A stretch of 64,000 nt of DNA from Bacillota bacterium (GCA_023435645.1 JAEYRK010000082.1:52000-115999); one strand, 5' to 3'; counted from the first letter of the stretch, positions 1-9,238 are shown. Notes: a model not told the origin generated them from the letters alone. Translations and numbers: made by a program.

Positions 1-359
1 AGACCGGTCAGGGAATTCTTAAAGATCTGCTCAAAGCCTAAGAACTTAATGATACCTAGGTTAACTGACGGGTGAAGACGTAAGCCACCTTTGTAGGGTC
101 CGATTGCATTGTTGAACTGTACGCGGTAACCGGTATTCACCTGTACCTTACCACTGTCATCCACCCAGGGGACCCTGAATTTAATCTGTCTGTCCGGCTC
201 TACAAGTCTCTCAAGAAGCGCTTCTCTTCTAAACTTCTCTTCATTGGCATCTACCACTGCTCTCAAAGACTCCAGAACCTCCTTGACCGCCTGATGGAAT
301 TCCGGTTCGGCCGGGTTCTTTTTCACCACTAACTCGATAACCTCATCTACATATCCCAT
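1..359 (-). CDS. gdhA: NADP-type glutamate dehydrogenase, 5' part only
   Basis: This is the first ~119 codons of a glutamate dehydrogenase that runs off the left edge of the window. The reading begins MGYVDEVIELV and contains the N-terminal signature of hexameric bacterial enzymes, including VNTGYRVQFNNAIGPYKGGL and LRLHPSVNLGIIKFLGFEQ. The enzyme interconverts 2-oxoglutarate plus ammonium and glutamate in the cytoplasm. The ATG at 359 is preceded by AAAGGAG at the right distance. The catalytic and Rossmann parts lie outside the window, so coenzyme preference rests on family resemblance only. Confidence 0.93.
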   Translation of the reverse strand, partial: MGYVDEVIELVVKKNPAEPEFHQAVKEVLESLRAVVDANEEKFRREALLERLVEPDRQIKFRVPWVDDSGKVQVNTGYRVQFNNAIGPYKGGLRLHPSVNLGIIKFLGFEQIFKNSLTG

Positions 360-441
360 AATTTAATCTCCTTTGATTAAAAATGATTACAAAAAAAAGG
401 TGCACGAAAAAAACAAATGCCCCTTTGTATTTGCTTTTCTT

Positions 442-470
442 ATTATATATGGCTTTTCCTTCCTATGCAA
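442..470 (-). promoter_or_regulatory. promoter of gdhA
   Basis: On the minus strand a -35 TTGCAT (465-470) and a perfect -10 TATAAT (442-447) are separated by 17 bp. It sits about 80 bp upstream of the gdhA start. Together with the rqcH leader it accounts for most of the 355-bp gap between the two divergent genes. Confidence 0.7.
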
Positions 471-611
471 GCACTTTTTTTAATATTCATTCATCTATAA
501 CGAATAAATATAAATATTTGCCAATTATGCTCCTGATCTTCCTCATTACCGCTTCCTGAAATACAATACATACGATTCGATAAAATGGTATTCATTTCAA
601 GAGGGATATGC

Positions 612-704
612 TATAATTCATGGATATAATGAATAGTGAGCAAGCAGAGTGTTTCCACTGAGCTTGCCAGTAATAGATAAATGCCTGCTACAGGCATGAG
701 GAGG
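612..704 (+). promoter_or_regulatory. rqcH -10 box and a leader with two hairpins
   Basis: A perfect TATAAT lies at 612-617, with only a weak -35. The predicted leader then holds two stem-loops: GCAAGC (640-645) pairing with GCTTGC (662-667) around an inner AGTG/CACT stem, and ATGCCTG (681-687) pairing with CAGGCAT (691-697). The second hairpin ends on the base before the Shine-Dalgarno GAGGAGG (698-704), so it may affect ribosome access. No known riboswitch is recognised. Confidence 0.45.
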
Positions 705-714
705 TTATATACCA

Positions 715-2487
715 ATGGCTTTGGATGGCATTGTAATTGCTAATGTAATAGAGGAACTGCGAACGACCCTGCTTGGGGGAAGAATTAATAAAATCGCTCA
801 GCCGGAGAAGGATGAGCTGCTGCTGACCATTAAGGGTAATGCAAGGGAACCCTATAAGCTACTGCTTTCTGCCGGTGCGGGGCTACCCCTGATCTACCTG
901 ACGGAGCAAAATAAGCCAAGTCCTATGACTGCTCCGAATTTCTGCATGCTGTTAAGAAAGCATTTAAACAGTGCTAAGCTTCTGGATATTACCCAGCCGG
1001 GTCTGGAGCGGATTGTTAATTTTAAGATAGAGCATATGGATGAGCTGGGTGATCTTAGAATCAAGTATCTGATTGTAGAGCTGATGGGTAAGCACAGCAA
1101 TATTATCTTCTGCGACGAACACATGGTAATCATCGATAGCATCAAACGGATCAATCAATTTATCAGCTCTGTAAGGGAGGTGCTCCCCGGAAGAAATTAT
1201 TTTATTCCTGAGACCACGGAGAAGCTGGATCCCCTAAAGCTTAGTTATGAGCGCTTTCAAGCCGCAGTAATCAGTAAGCCCTTGCCGATCGGGAAAGCAC
1301 TCTATACCGGACTTACGGGAATCAGTCCGCTGATTGCAAATGAAATCTGCTGCAGGGCTTCCATTGATGCAGGGGAGTCCACTTCTGTCTTAAGTGAAAC
1401 GACGGGATATCACCTCTTTAGAACTCTGGAGCGACTGATGGAGGATGTGAAGGAAGACCGATTCCAGCCTAACATTGTAGTAAAGGAGGGAATTCCTGTA
1501 GAATTCTCCAGTGTCCCCTTATTCTGCTATGAGGGCTGTGAGGTAAGGAGCTTTCCCTCTGTTTCTGCCATGCTGGAGGCTTATTACGCCACGAAGAATA
1601 CAGTGACCAGAAATCGGCAGAAATCCGCTGATCTTAGAAGGATTGTAGCCAATGCTATAGACAGAGCCAGCAAAAAATATGATCTTCAGATCAAGCAGCT
1701 GAAGGATACACAGAAGCGGGATAAATTTAAAATCTATGGGGAGTTGATTACTACTTATGGATATACCCTAGAGCCCGGAGCCGGGGAGCTTATTGCCATA
1801 AATTATTATGACAATGAGGAAATCACGATCCCCTTGGATCCCACAATGACACCGATGGAGAATGCGAAGCTTTATTTTGAGAAGTATGCCAAGCTGAAAC
1901 GAACCTACGAGGCTCTGTCTTCCCTGATCAAAGAAACCGAAGAGGAGCTGGCTCATCTGGATTCTATCCGTACCGCACTGGATATTGCTTCAGATGAGAA
2001 TGACTTTACGGAGCTTAAGAGAGAATTGATGGAGTTTGGTTATATGAAACGGAAGCACCTGAGCCGGACAGGTAAGCCGGACCAAAAAAACTGCTCCAAG
2101 AAATCTACACCAAAGAGCAAGCCGCTGCACTATCTCTCCTCCGATGGCTTCCATATGTATGTCGGTAAGAACAACTTCCAGAATGATGAGCTCACCTTCC
2201 AATTGGCCGAGGGCGGGGACTGGTGGTTTCATGCAAAGAAGCTACCCGGCTCCCATGTCATCGTAAAGGCCGGCGGAGCCGAGCTGCCTGATCGGACCTT
2301 TGAGGAGGCAGGCCGTCTGGCTGCCCATTATTCCGGTGCGAAGGATGCGGATAAGGTAGAGATAGATTATACCCTGCGCAAGAATGTTAAGAAGCCTGCC
2401 GGCGGTAAGCCAGGCTTTGTGGTGTATTATACGAATTACTCCATGCTGTCCGGAACAGATATTTCCGGGATTACACAAATCAACTAA
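715..2487 (+). CDS. rqcH: RqcH / Rqc2-NEMF homologue (NFACT protein, formerly fibronectin-binding protein A)
   Basis: This protein rescues stalled 50S subunits by recruiting tRNA-Ala and directing C-terminal alanine tailing. Its 590 residues show the full order: NFACT-N domain (about 1-210, starting MALDGIVIANVI), helix-hairpin-helix region, a long coiled coil (about 300-430) and a C-terminal NFACT-R domain near 455-560 (VGKNNFQNDELTF, WWFHAKKLPGSHVIV). The functional Asp-Arg pair known from B. subtilis RqcH (D97-R98) is Glu98-Arg99 here, in PGLERIV. The start is fixed by GAGGAGG ten bases upstream. The older adhesin name is probably misleading. Confidence 0.9.
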   Translation: MALDGIVIANVIEELRTTLLGGRINKIAQPEKDELLLTIKGNAREPYKLLLSAGAGLPLIYLTEQNKPSPMTAPNFCMLLRKHLNSAKLLDITQPGLERIVNFKIEHMDELGDLRIKYLIVELMGKHSNIIFCDEHMVIIDSIKRINQFISSVREVLPGRNYFIPETTEKLDPLKLSYERFQAAVISKPLPIGKALYTGLTGISPLIANEICCRASIDAGESTSVLSETTGYHLFRTLERLMEDVKEDRFQPNIVVKEGIPVEFSSVPLFCYEGCEVRSFPSVSAMLEAYYATKNTVTRNRQKSADLRRIVANAIDRASKKYDLQIKQLKDTQKRDKFKIYGELITTYGYTLEPGAGELIAINYYDNEEITIPLDPTMTPMENAKLYFEKYAKLKRTYEALSSLIKETEEELAHLDSIRTALDIASDENDFTELKRELMEFGYMKRKHLSRTGKPDQKNCSKKSTPKSKPLHYLSSDGFHMYVGKNNFQNDELTFQLAEGGDWWFHAKKLPGSHVIVKAGGAELPDRTFEEAGRLAAHYSGAKDADKVEIDYTLRKNVKKPAGGKPGFVVYYTNYSMLSGTDISGITQIN

Positions 2488-2646
2488 GTCATTCTCATCA
2501 TTGGCCGATGATGCTGTAAGTATCCAGCAGGAAGATCCATAAGAGCGAGAATTCTATGGATTCCCTATCAATCCAGGGATTATGGGAAGACAAAAAAGAA
2601 ATAGAAAGGAGCGGTACCGGCCAAGGAGCGGTACGGGGTAACACAT

Positions 2647-3534
2647 ATGATTATTGCAGATTGTCATGTTCATTCTGACTTTTCCAGTGATGGTCTGGCT
2701 TCAATGGAGCAAATGATTGAGAAAGCCATTCAACTGGGTTTGAAAAAATTATGTTTTACAGATCATATGGATTATGATTATCCTCAGGTAGGCAATTACA
2801 GCTTTGTATTTGATATGGAGGATTATCAAAGAAAGCTTCAGGAACTAAAGGAAATCTACCGATCGAAGATTGAGCTATTGACCGGTATCGAGCTGGGTCT
2901 GCAGCCACAGATCACGGATCGTATGAAAGCTCTGATCAGAAATTATCCCTTTGATTTTGTCATCGGCTCCACCCATGTGCTGGACCATATAGATCCCTAT
3001 TATCCGGAATTCTGGGAGGGCATCTCGGAGGAGGAGGGTATCTACCGATATTTCCAGGCGATTATTGATAACTGTAAGCTATTTGGGGATTTCCATGTAT
3101 GCGGACATATTGATTATATTGTACGCTATATTCCAACAGCTGTTGCATGCAAGCAGGACCTCAGAGCCGATATAACCCTACCGGGGATCAGATTCCGCAA
3201 AGAGGATGCAAATGCAAAAATATATTCCGTATACAGCTATGAGAAATACGCCGGCCTTCTGGAGGAGGTGCTGAGGACGCTCCTATCCCAGGGCAAGGGA
3301 ATTGAGGTAAACACCTCCGCATTGCGATATGGGCTCAGATATGCCCATCCCCGGATTGAGGTCCTGAAGCGTTACAGAGAGCTAGGTGGAGAGCTGATTA
3401 CCATTGGCTCCGATGCCCATAGCCCTGAGCAGCTCTGCTATGACTTTCCAAAGGTGGAGGAATTACTGAAGAGTCTGGGCTATCGTTATTATGCAACCTA
3501 TGTTCAGGGAAAACCCATCATGGAGAAGCTGTAG
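2647..3534 (+). CDS. hisJ: PHP-family histidinol-phosphatase
   Basis: This enzyme is expected to hydrolyse L-histidinol phosphate in histidine biosynthesis. The 295-residue protein is a single PHP metal-dependent phosphoesterase domain. The N-terminal HVHSDFSSDG, CFTDHMD, the central GSTHVLD, the VCGHIDYIVRY stretch and the late TIGSDAHSPEQ supply the His/Asp/Glu metal ligands of the family. No other his genes are in the window, so the substrate rests on family resemblance and another phosphoester is possible. Just upstream the bases AAGGAGCGGTAC are repeated twice (near 2607 and 2622), giving two candidate ribosome binding sites, both rather far from the ATG. Confidence 0.82.
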   Translation: MIIADCHVHSDFSSDGLASMEQMIEKAIQLGLKKLCFTDHMDYDYPQVGNYSFVFDMEDYQRKLQELKEIYRSKIELLTGIELGLQPQITDRMKALIRNYPFDFVIGSTHVLDHIDPYYPEFWEGISEEEGIYRYFQAIIDNCKLFGDFHVCGHIDYIVRYIPTAVACKQDLRADITLPGIRFRKEDANAKIYSVYSYEKYAGLLEEVLRTLLSQGKGIEVNTSALRYGLRYAHPRIEVLKRYRELGGELITIGSDAHSPEQLCYDFPKVEELLKSLGYRYYATYVQGKPIMEKL

Positions 3535-3600
3535 CATTCCGTGACCTGCAGTTGATTGCCATCCTTTTTTAGAGCCTGCTCACAGACTTTCGCACAAATA

Positions 3601-3637
3601 AAAAGAGCGACGCTCAAGTTCGAACGTCAGCCCTTTT
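3601..3637. terminator. bidirectional terminator between hisJ and mnmA
   Basis: An A-tract, a GC-rich stem (GAGCGACG with CGTCAGCCC, one bulge) and a T-tract form an intrinsic terminator readable on both strands between two convergent genes. Confidence 0.7.
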
Positions 3638-3660
3638 GAATGCGATAGAATGCTTTCCTT

Positions 3661-4803
3661 TTATTTTCTGATAATGGTAGCTCCACCGACCACGTAATCC
3701 TCATGATAAAAAACAACAGCCTGTCCGGGTGTAATTGCCCGCTGTGGTTCCTCGAAGCTACATAGTACTTCATCCTGAGCGGTCTTGCGAATTGTACAGG
3801 GTGCTCCCTTATGGCTATATCGGATCTTTGCCGTAACCTTAAGCTCACCCAAAAGGTCATCCATCGCCATGAAATTCAGCCGGTTGGCGTATAGATGGTC
3901 TGAGAACACATCCTCTGATTTTCCGAGGACCACCTCATTGGTCTCCGGTCTAAGCTCCCGTACAAAGACCGGTTGTCCCATGGCAAGATTCAGTCCCTTT
4001 CTCTGTCCTACGGTGTAATGAGCCAGGCCCTGATGTCTGCCAAGGATATTACCCTTCGCATCAATAAAATTACCGGGAGTCAGGCCATAGGCCACCGAGC
4101 TGTTACCCATCATCTCCCGCGAGCCATGCTCCATTATACTGCGGTTTTCCTCGCTCTTAAGATACTCTGCTATGAAGCCGGCATAATCCTTATCCTGGAC
4201 AAAACAAATCTCCTGGCTATCCGGTTTATTTGCTACCGGAAGACCCAGCTCATTTGCCAACTCTCTGATCTCGTCCTTGGTATAGGCTCCAACCGGCATT
4301 AGTGTATGCTCCAGCTGGAACTGGGTTAGGTTATATAAGGCGTAGGTCTGGTCCTTGGTATCTGTTACAGATTTCTTTATCACATATCTTCCATTGCTAA
4401 GTCTGGTAATTCCAGCATAATGTCCTGTGGCTACATAGTCAGCCCCGATACTTAAGGACCTCTGTAGCAGGGACTCCCACTTCACATAACGGTTGCAGGC
4501 GATACAGGGATTTGGGGTTCTGGCCTGCAGGTATTCTGAAACGAAATAATCAATTACATTTTCCTTGAATTCCTGTTTAAAATTCATAACATAGTAAGGG
4601 ATATCTAATACCGAGGCTACTCTCCTGGCATCCTCTACTGCACTGAGTCCGCAGCAGCCCCCCTTTTCTTCCATAGAGCAGACCTCCTCATCCTGCCAGA
4701 TCTGCATCGTCACTCCGATGACCTCATAGCCCTGCTTTTTGAGAAGATAGGCTGCAACAGAGGAATCCACACCTCCGGACATCCCGACTACTACTTTCTT
4801 CAT
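3661..4803 (-). CDS. mnmA: tRNA-specific 2-thiouridylase MnmA
   Basis: MnmA adds sulfur to the wobble uridine (s2U34) of tRNA Lys, Glu and Gln, with sulfur from a cysteine desulfurase. The 380-residue protein opens with the PP-loop ATPase motif GMSGGVDSSV. It carries the two catalytic cysteines, in NPCIACNRYVKW and SQEICFVQDKD, and the C-terminal beta-barrel. An upstream TTG is open, but the ATG at 4803 follows GGAG at 6-7 bases and gives the usual MKKVVVGMSGG start. It is the last gene of the iscR-iscS-iscU run, which fits its need for sulfur from the neighbouring NifS-type desulfurase. Confidence 0.95.
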   Translation of the reverse strand: MKKVVVGMSGGVDSSVAAYLLKKQGYEVIGVTMQIWQDEEVCSMEEKGGCCGLSAVEDARRVASVLDIPYYVMNFKQEFKENVIDYFVSEYLQARTPNPCIACNRYVKWESLLQRSLSIGADYVATGHYAGITRLSNGRYVIKKSVTDTKDQTYALYNLTQFQLEHTLMPVGAYTKDEIRELANELGLPVANKPDSQEICFVQDKDYAGFIAEYLKSEENRSIMEHGSREMMGNSSVAYGLTPGNFIDAKGNILGRHQGLAHYTVGQRKGLNLAMGQPVFVRELRPETNEVVLGKSEDVFSDHLYANRLNFMAMDDLLGELKVTAKIRYSHKGAPCTIRKTAQDEVLCSFEEPQRAITPGQAVVFYHEDYVVGGATIIRK

Positions 4804-4918
4804 TCCTAGCTCCAATCTATTTTTCTTTTATCTATTGGGTTTATACAGCTTATTATACTAGACAGTATAAACTCAAAGGGTTTATATGAACTAATTAAAT
4901 GTGAATGTATGGAGTAGA

Positions 4919-5356
4919 TTAATACTCTATCTTCTCTTCCTCTTCTGCAATATCTGATTTCGGCTTCTCCAAGCCTTCAATCTGAATGCCCTTTTTCTCA
5001 GCATAATCCCATAGAGCTGCATGGATGGCTTCCTCTGCAAGCAATGAGCAGTGGACCTTCACAGGAGGAAGACCGTCCAAAGCTTCCATCACCGCTTTAT
5101 TTGTAACCTGTAGGGCTTCCTGAACTGTCTTTCCCTTCACCAATTCAGTAGCCATACTACTGGTTGCAACAGCCGCACCGCAGCCAAAGGTCTTAAATTT
5201 AACTTCCTGGATAATGCCGCTATCATCAATATCCAGATACATTCTCATAATATCTCCGCACTTAGCATTTCCTACGGTACCGACTCCGCTGGCATTTTCT
5301 ATCTCACCTACATTTCTGGGATTAGTAAAATGATCCATCACTTTCTGTGTATACAT
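4919..5356 (-). CDS. iscU: Fe-S cluster assembly scaffold IscU/NifU-N
   Basis: This is the scaffold on which [2Fe-2S] and [4Fe-4S] clusters are built from desulfurase sulfur. The protein is a single NifU-N domain of 145 residues. The three conserved cysteines and the Asp are present in GNAKCGDIMRM, TFGCGAAVATSS and VKVHCSLLAEEAI. Two ATGs lie six bases apart; the second (5356) sits 7 bases from GGAGG and is chosen, whereas the first is almost touching it. It follows iscS by about 75 bp and belongs to the same operon. Confidence 0.93.
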   Translation of the reverse strand: MYTQKVMDHFTNPRNVGEIENASGVGTVGNAKCGDIMRMYLDIDDSGIIQEVKFKTFGCGAAVATSSMATELVKGKTVQEALQVTNKAVMEALDGLPPVKVHCSLLAEEAIHAALWDYAEKKGIQIEGLEKPKSDIAEEEEKIEY

Positions 5357-5433
5357 ATACATTCCTCCATTATCACTTTATCCTGTTGGTTTCCTCATTC
5401 CACCGGGACAGTTATACAATCTCCGATCCTCTT

Positions 5434-6612
5434 CTATCTCTTCCTTATGAAATCCTCATATAGCGGGGACATTTTTCTTAGCTTATCAACGATCTCTTTA
5501 ATTCTGTCAACGGTATAGTCCATCTCTTCCTTTGTATTATCCTCACTTAAGGTGAGCCTTAAGGAGCCATGGGCTATCTCATGGGGAAGACCGATTGCAA
5601 GTAATACATGAGAAGGATCAAGGGAGCCTGAGGTGCAGGCAGAACCACTGGATGCACAGATATGATTCATATCCAGCATAATCAGGAGTGATTCACCCTC
5701 AATGAACTGAAAGCTGAAATTCACATTGTTGGGAAGTCTTCTCGTCCGATCCCCATTCAAACGTACGTAGGGCACCTCTACCAGAATTCTTTTGATCAGA
5801 TAATTCCTAAGCTCGGTTTCCTTCTCTGTTCTCTCCTTTAGGGTTGCCATTGCGATCTCTACGGCCTTCCCGAAGCCTACGACACCGGGAACATTCTCCG
5901 TGCCTGCTCTTCTCTGGCGCTCCTGTCCACCTCCGTGAAGCAGGGAGCGGATCTTTACCCCTTTTCTGATATATAGGAAGCCAATTCCCTTCGGACCGTG
6001 CAACTTATGGGCACTGGCGCTTAGCATATCGATATTCATAGCATTGACATCGATTTCAACCTGACCAAAGGCCTGAACCGCATCCGTATGAAACAAAATG
6101 TTATACTTCTTTGCAATGGCTCCGATTTCTTTGATCGGTTGAATTGTTCCAATCTCATTGTTTGCAAACATAACAGAGATCAGAATGGTAGTTGGACGGA
6201 TTGCTTTCTCCAACTGATCTATCTTAATAATTCCTGCCTCATCCACATCCACATAGGTTACTTCAAACCCATGCTTCTCAAGATACTCACAGGTATGAAG
6301 TATCGCATGGTGCTCAATCCTTGAAGTAATGATATGATTACCTTTTCCGGCGTAAGCCTCCGCAGTCGCCTTTAAGGCCCAGTTATCCGATTCCGTTCCG
6401 CCTGCGGTAAAATAGATCTCCGTAATATCGGAACCCAGTGCTTTTGCTATGGTTCCCCTTGCATCATCTACAGCCTTCTTATTCTGAGAAGCAAATTCGT
6501 AAACACTGGATGGATTACCATACATATCACTAAAATACGGCAGCATCGCTTCTACAACTTCCGGTCTGGTCCTTGTAGTTGCCGCATTATCAAGGTATAT
6601 TTTCTTTTCCAT
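5434..6612 (-). CDS. iscS: cysteine desulfurase, NifS/IscS type
   Basis: This PLP enzyme converts cysteine to alanine and a persulfide for Fe-S clusters and tRNA thiolation. The 392 residues show the class V aminotransferase fold: the N-terminal YLDNAATTR, the PLP lysine in SASAHKLHGPKGIGF, and the persulfide cysteine in the loop SSGSACTSGSLDPSHVL. The ATG at 6612 is preceded by AGGAG. It lies between the Rrf2 regulator and iscU, the usual clostridial isc order. Because a nif-type cluster is present at the right end, it could serve nitrogenase too, but its position here points to housekeeping. Confidence 0.95.
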   Translation of the reverse strand: MEKKIYLDNAATTRTRPEVVEAMLPYFSDMYGNPSSVYEFASQNKKAVDDARGTIAKALGSDITEIYFTAGGTESDNWALKATAEAYAGKGNHIITSRIEHHAILHTCEYLEKHGFEVTYVDVDEAGIIKIDQLEKAIRPTTILISVMFANNEIGTIQPIKEIGAIAKKYNILFHTDAVQAFGQVEIDVNAMNIDMLSASAHKLHGPKGIGFLYIRKGVKIRSLLHGGGQERQRRAGTENVPGVVGFGKAVEIAMATLKERTEKETELRNYLIKRILVEVPYVRLNGDRTRRLPNNVNFSFQFIEGESLLIMLDMNHICASSGSACTSGSLDPSHVLLAIGLPHEIAHGSLRLTLSEDNTKEEMDYTVDRIKEIVDKLRKMSPLYEDFIRKR

Positions 6613-6636
6613 GTTGTCATCTCCTAATCAAACGTA

Positions 6637-7113
6637 TTATTTACCGCAAGTATGCTTCGTCCGGCTCCCATTCATGGTACCTTCTTCAGCTTGAACTCTT
6701 TTACTCTCTGCTACCAGTTCGGAAAGCATTATTCCATCCACAGCGTCATTTATACTATCACTAATACGCTTCCAAACATATTTTGTTACACAGGAATCCG
6801 ATATGTGACAAGGACTGTCACCCTTGTTTACCTCAGAGCAATCCACAGGATTTAAATCTCCCTCCAATGCCCGGAGTATCTCACCAATAGAAATTTCTTC
6901 CGCTGGCTTCGCCAATAGATATCCACCCTGTGCACCGCGAATACCGTTCACAATGCCGGATTTCTTCAGCTTAGCAATCAGCTGCTCCAGATAGTTTATT
7001 GATATTCCCTGCCGTTCAGCAATCTGGCTCAAGGCAACCGCTTCATCCTCTGTATGGACTGCCAAATCAAGCACCGCACGAAGACCATATCTGCCTTTGG
7101 TAGATAGCTTCAT
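6637..7113 (-). CDS. iscR: Rrf2-family transcriptional regulator, IscR-like
   Basis: IscR-type proteins sense Fe-S status and control Fe-S assembly genes. The 158-residue protein has an N-terminal winged helix (MKLSTKGRYGLRAVLDLA, with RGAQGGYLLAKP as the wing). Three cysteines, spaced C-x9-C-x5-C in the segment starting DCSEVNKG, are likely [2Fe-2S] ligands; the first spacing is longer than the C-x5-C-x5-C of E. coli IscR. The ATG at 7113 is preferred over an upstream GTG because of the GGAAGG upstream. It is the first gene of the operon and probably represses it. Confidence 0.88.
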   Translation of the reverse strand: MKLSTKGRYGLRAVLDLAVHTEDEAVALSQIAERQGISINYLEQLIAKLKKSGIVNGIRGAQGGYLLAKPAEEISIGEILRALEGDLNPVDCSEVNKGDSPCHISDSCVTKYVWKRISDSINDAVDGIMLSELVAESKRVQAEEGTMNGSRTKHTCGK

Positions 7114-7153
7114 TCCTTTCACCTTCCATCTATTCCTACTAATTTAATTCCTA

Positions 7154-7200
7154 TTAAATCACTTGGTATTTAATATAGCACTCAGCCCTTTTATTGTCAA
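7154..7200 (-). promoter_or_regulatory. isc operon promoter with overlapping inverted repeat
   Basis: On the minus strand a perfect -35 TTGACA (7195-7200) and a -10 TATATT (7172-7177) lie 17 bp apart. An inverted repeat TTAAAT-N8-ATTTAA (7154-7173) begins in the -10 and covers the start site, where a repressor would act. IscR autoregulation is the natural reading, but the operator assignment is inference. Confidence 0.75.
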
Positions 7201-7242
7201 CGGGTTAAGGCGAATTTTTCAATATTTTTCTTTGAAACATTG

Positions 7243-7524
7243 TTATTCAAGGACCCATCTACAGCTGCTTATATCAAAGCATAGGGTTATGTCATTCCTG
7301 AGACCGTGAGCATCAAAGGCACAATAAAATATCTTGACCATGTACTTGTCCTTGATGGCACGGATGGCGGAAACCCTGTACTGAAAGAGCTCCCTGTTAT
7401 CATCCTCGATGCAGAAGGATCTGGGAATAAATTCACCCAGGGTATTAAAGGCGGCTCTGACAGCCACAGGATGGCCGGATGGATGTTTGATGGTTGGTTT
7501 ATGTTCGTTTTTTAGAAATGGCAT
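7243..7524 (-). CDS. small conserved-looking hypothetical protein
   Basis: I do not recognise this 93-residue protein with certainty. It begins MPFLKNEHKPTIKHPSG and has no signal peptide, membrane segment or obvious motif. Alternating hydrophobic residues near VKIFYCAFDAHG suggest a small beta-rich cytoplasmic fold. The start is well supported by GAAGGAG nine bases upstream of the ATG. It faces away from spoVB and is separated from iscR by the isc promoter, so it looks monocistronic. Similar short proteins occur in Lachnospiraceae from memory, but I cannot name a family. Confidence 0.65.
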   Translation of the reverse strand: MPFLKNEHKPTIKHPSGHPVAVRAAFNTLGEFIPRSFCIEDDNRELFQYRVSAIRAIKDKYMVKIFYCAFDAHGLRNDITLCFDISSCRWVLE

Positions 7525-7660
7525 AAAGTAGGTCTCCTTCCTCGTTAGTAAAACTATTAAAGCATACGGACCGGACAGGGAATGTCCATACCCAACTCCA
7601 TAACATAAGTTCCAATTCTTTCAAATATATTTAAGAAAGGACTTGTGAGGGTGTACAATA

Positions 7661-9238
7661 ATGAGTGGGAAAGGAATTTCAGCAGGTGCCGTCCGGCATC
7701 CGGGCAGACGGAATCTATTAAAGGGGACGATTATCCTTACTCTGGCGGGCTTTATAACCAGAGTCATCGGCTTTTTTTATAAAATATTTTTATCCAAAAC
7801 GATCGGAGCAGAATGGTTGGGTATCTATCAGCTGGTATTTCCCGTCTATGGAATCTGCTTTACTGTCTATGCCACCGGAATTCAAACCTCGATCTCAAGA
7901 TTGGTGGCAGCTGAGATGGGGAAGCGTAATCCAAAGAATGCTTATATGATTCTAAAAATAGGACTATTGCTGTCCGTTTCTCTGGCTTTGATCCTATCCC
8001 TATTGGTATACCGATTTTCTGACCTGATCGCCTACCGTTTCCTCCTTGAAGAAAGAAGCGGACCATCCCTTCGGATCCTTGCTCTGGTCTTTCCCTTTTG
8101 CGGTGTTACCTCCTGTATCAACGGCTATTACTACGGCCTCAAGAAGGCCGCTGTGCCTGCTTCCACTCAGCTACTGGAACAGATGATCCGTGTACTCGGG
8201 GTTTATTTGATCGCCATTTATGCGGGGGGCGGTGAACTAAAGGTAACCTGTGAAATTGCTGTAGCCGGACTTGTGGTCGGTGAGATTTGCTCCAGCTTAT
8301 ATAATCTCATCTCAATCTTTATTACCAAATCCCCTGCCTCTCTACTTCTGCAGGGTCCGGATCCAAATGCACAGCCCTCTCCAAAAAATACAATTACAAA
8401 GAACATATTGGGCTTCTCTATCCCCTTAAGTGCCAACCGTCTGTTCATTAATATCCTCCATAGCCTGGAGGCTGTATTAATCCCTGCCATGCTGAAGCGG
8501 TCCGGACTGAGTACGACAGAGGCTCTGAGTACCTTTGGCATCCTTACCGGTATGTCCCTGCCCTTCATTATGTTTCCGACGGCTGTGATCAATGCTCTGG
8601 CTGTGCTTCTACTCCCTACGGTTTCTGAGGCCCAGGCAGTAAATAATAATAAGCTGATCGGTAAAACCACAGCCATTTCTATCAAATACAGTCTTATCAT
8701 AGGGATTATCAGTACGGGCATTTTCATTGTCTTTGGAAGGGAGCTGGGAAATGCAATCTTTCATAATGGGCCGGCAGGGTCCTACCTGATGATTCTCGCC
8801 TGGATCTGTCCATTGATCTACCTTACAACAACCCTGGGGAGCATCATTAACGGTCTGGGCAAGGCCCATGTTACCTTCATCAATTCTGTCGTCGGATCCC
8901 TAAGCAAGATCCTGCTGATTGTAATACTAATTCCTAAGCTTGGAATCAATGGATATCTGACTGCCCTGCTGTTCGGGCAGCTGATCATCACTTCCCTGGA
9001 TACCCTGTCCGTTATGCGTTATACTCATTTCCCCTTCAATGCCGTGGACAGCATCCTAAAGCCCGGCCTGATCGTAGCTTTGGCAGGCTTTTTGTTAAAA
9101 AAGGTATTGGAATATGCACAAAAAATAACGCATATCAATCAGGCAATTATGATCCTATCCTTTTGCCTGTTGTTCTGCGTTATCTGTATTGGTCTGTTTA
9201 TTATCACACACACGATATCCCGTAAGGATTTTAAATAG
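7661..9238 (+). CDS. spoVB: SpoVB-like polysaccharide/lipid flippase (MVF/MATE superfamily)
   Basis: This is a 525-residue polytopic membrane protein with roughly 14 hydrophobic segments. The N-terminal TLAGFITRVIGFFYKIFLS and the following IGAEWLGIYQLVFPVY are typical of the SpoVB/Wzx branch. Members move lipid-linked precursors across the membrane; SpoVB is needed for spore cortex formation, so the gene hints at sporulation. The ATG at 7661 has GAGGGTG upstream. Its last 8 bp overlap the end of the convergent GGDEF gene, leaving no room for a terminator between them. Lachnospiraceae carry several paralogues, so assignment to SpoVB itself is moderate. Confidence 0.82.
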   Translation: MSGKGISAGAVRHPGRRNLLKGTIILTLAGFITRVIGFFYKIFLSKTIGAEWLGIYQLVFPVYGICFTVYATGIQTSISRLVAAEMGKRNPKNAYMILKIGLLLSVSLALILSLLVYRFSDLIAYRFLLEERSGPSLRILALVFPFCGVTSCINGYYYGLKKAAVPASTQLLEQMIRVLGVYLIAIYAGGGELKVTCEIAVAGLVVGEICSSLYNLISIFITKSPASLLLQGPDPNAQPSPKNTITKNILGFSIPLSANRLFINILHSLEAVLIPAMLKRSGLSTTEALSTFGILTGMSLPFIMFPTAVINALAVLLLPTVSEAQAVNNNKLIGKTTAISIKYSLIIGIISTGIFIVFGRELGNAIFHNGPAGSYLMILAWICPLIYLTTTLGSIINGLGKAHVTFINSVVGSLSKILLIVILIPKLGINGYLTALLFGQLIITSLDTLSVMRYTHFPFNAVDSILKPGLIVALAGFLLKKVLEYAQKITHINQAIMILSFCLLFCVICIGLFIITHTISRKDFK

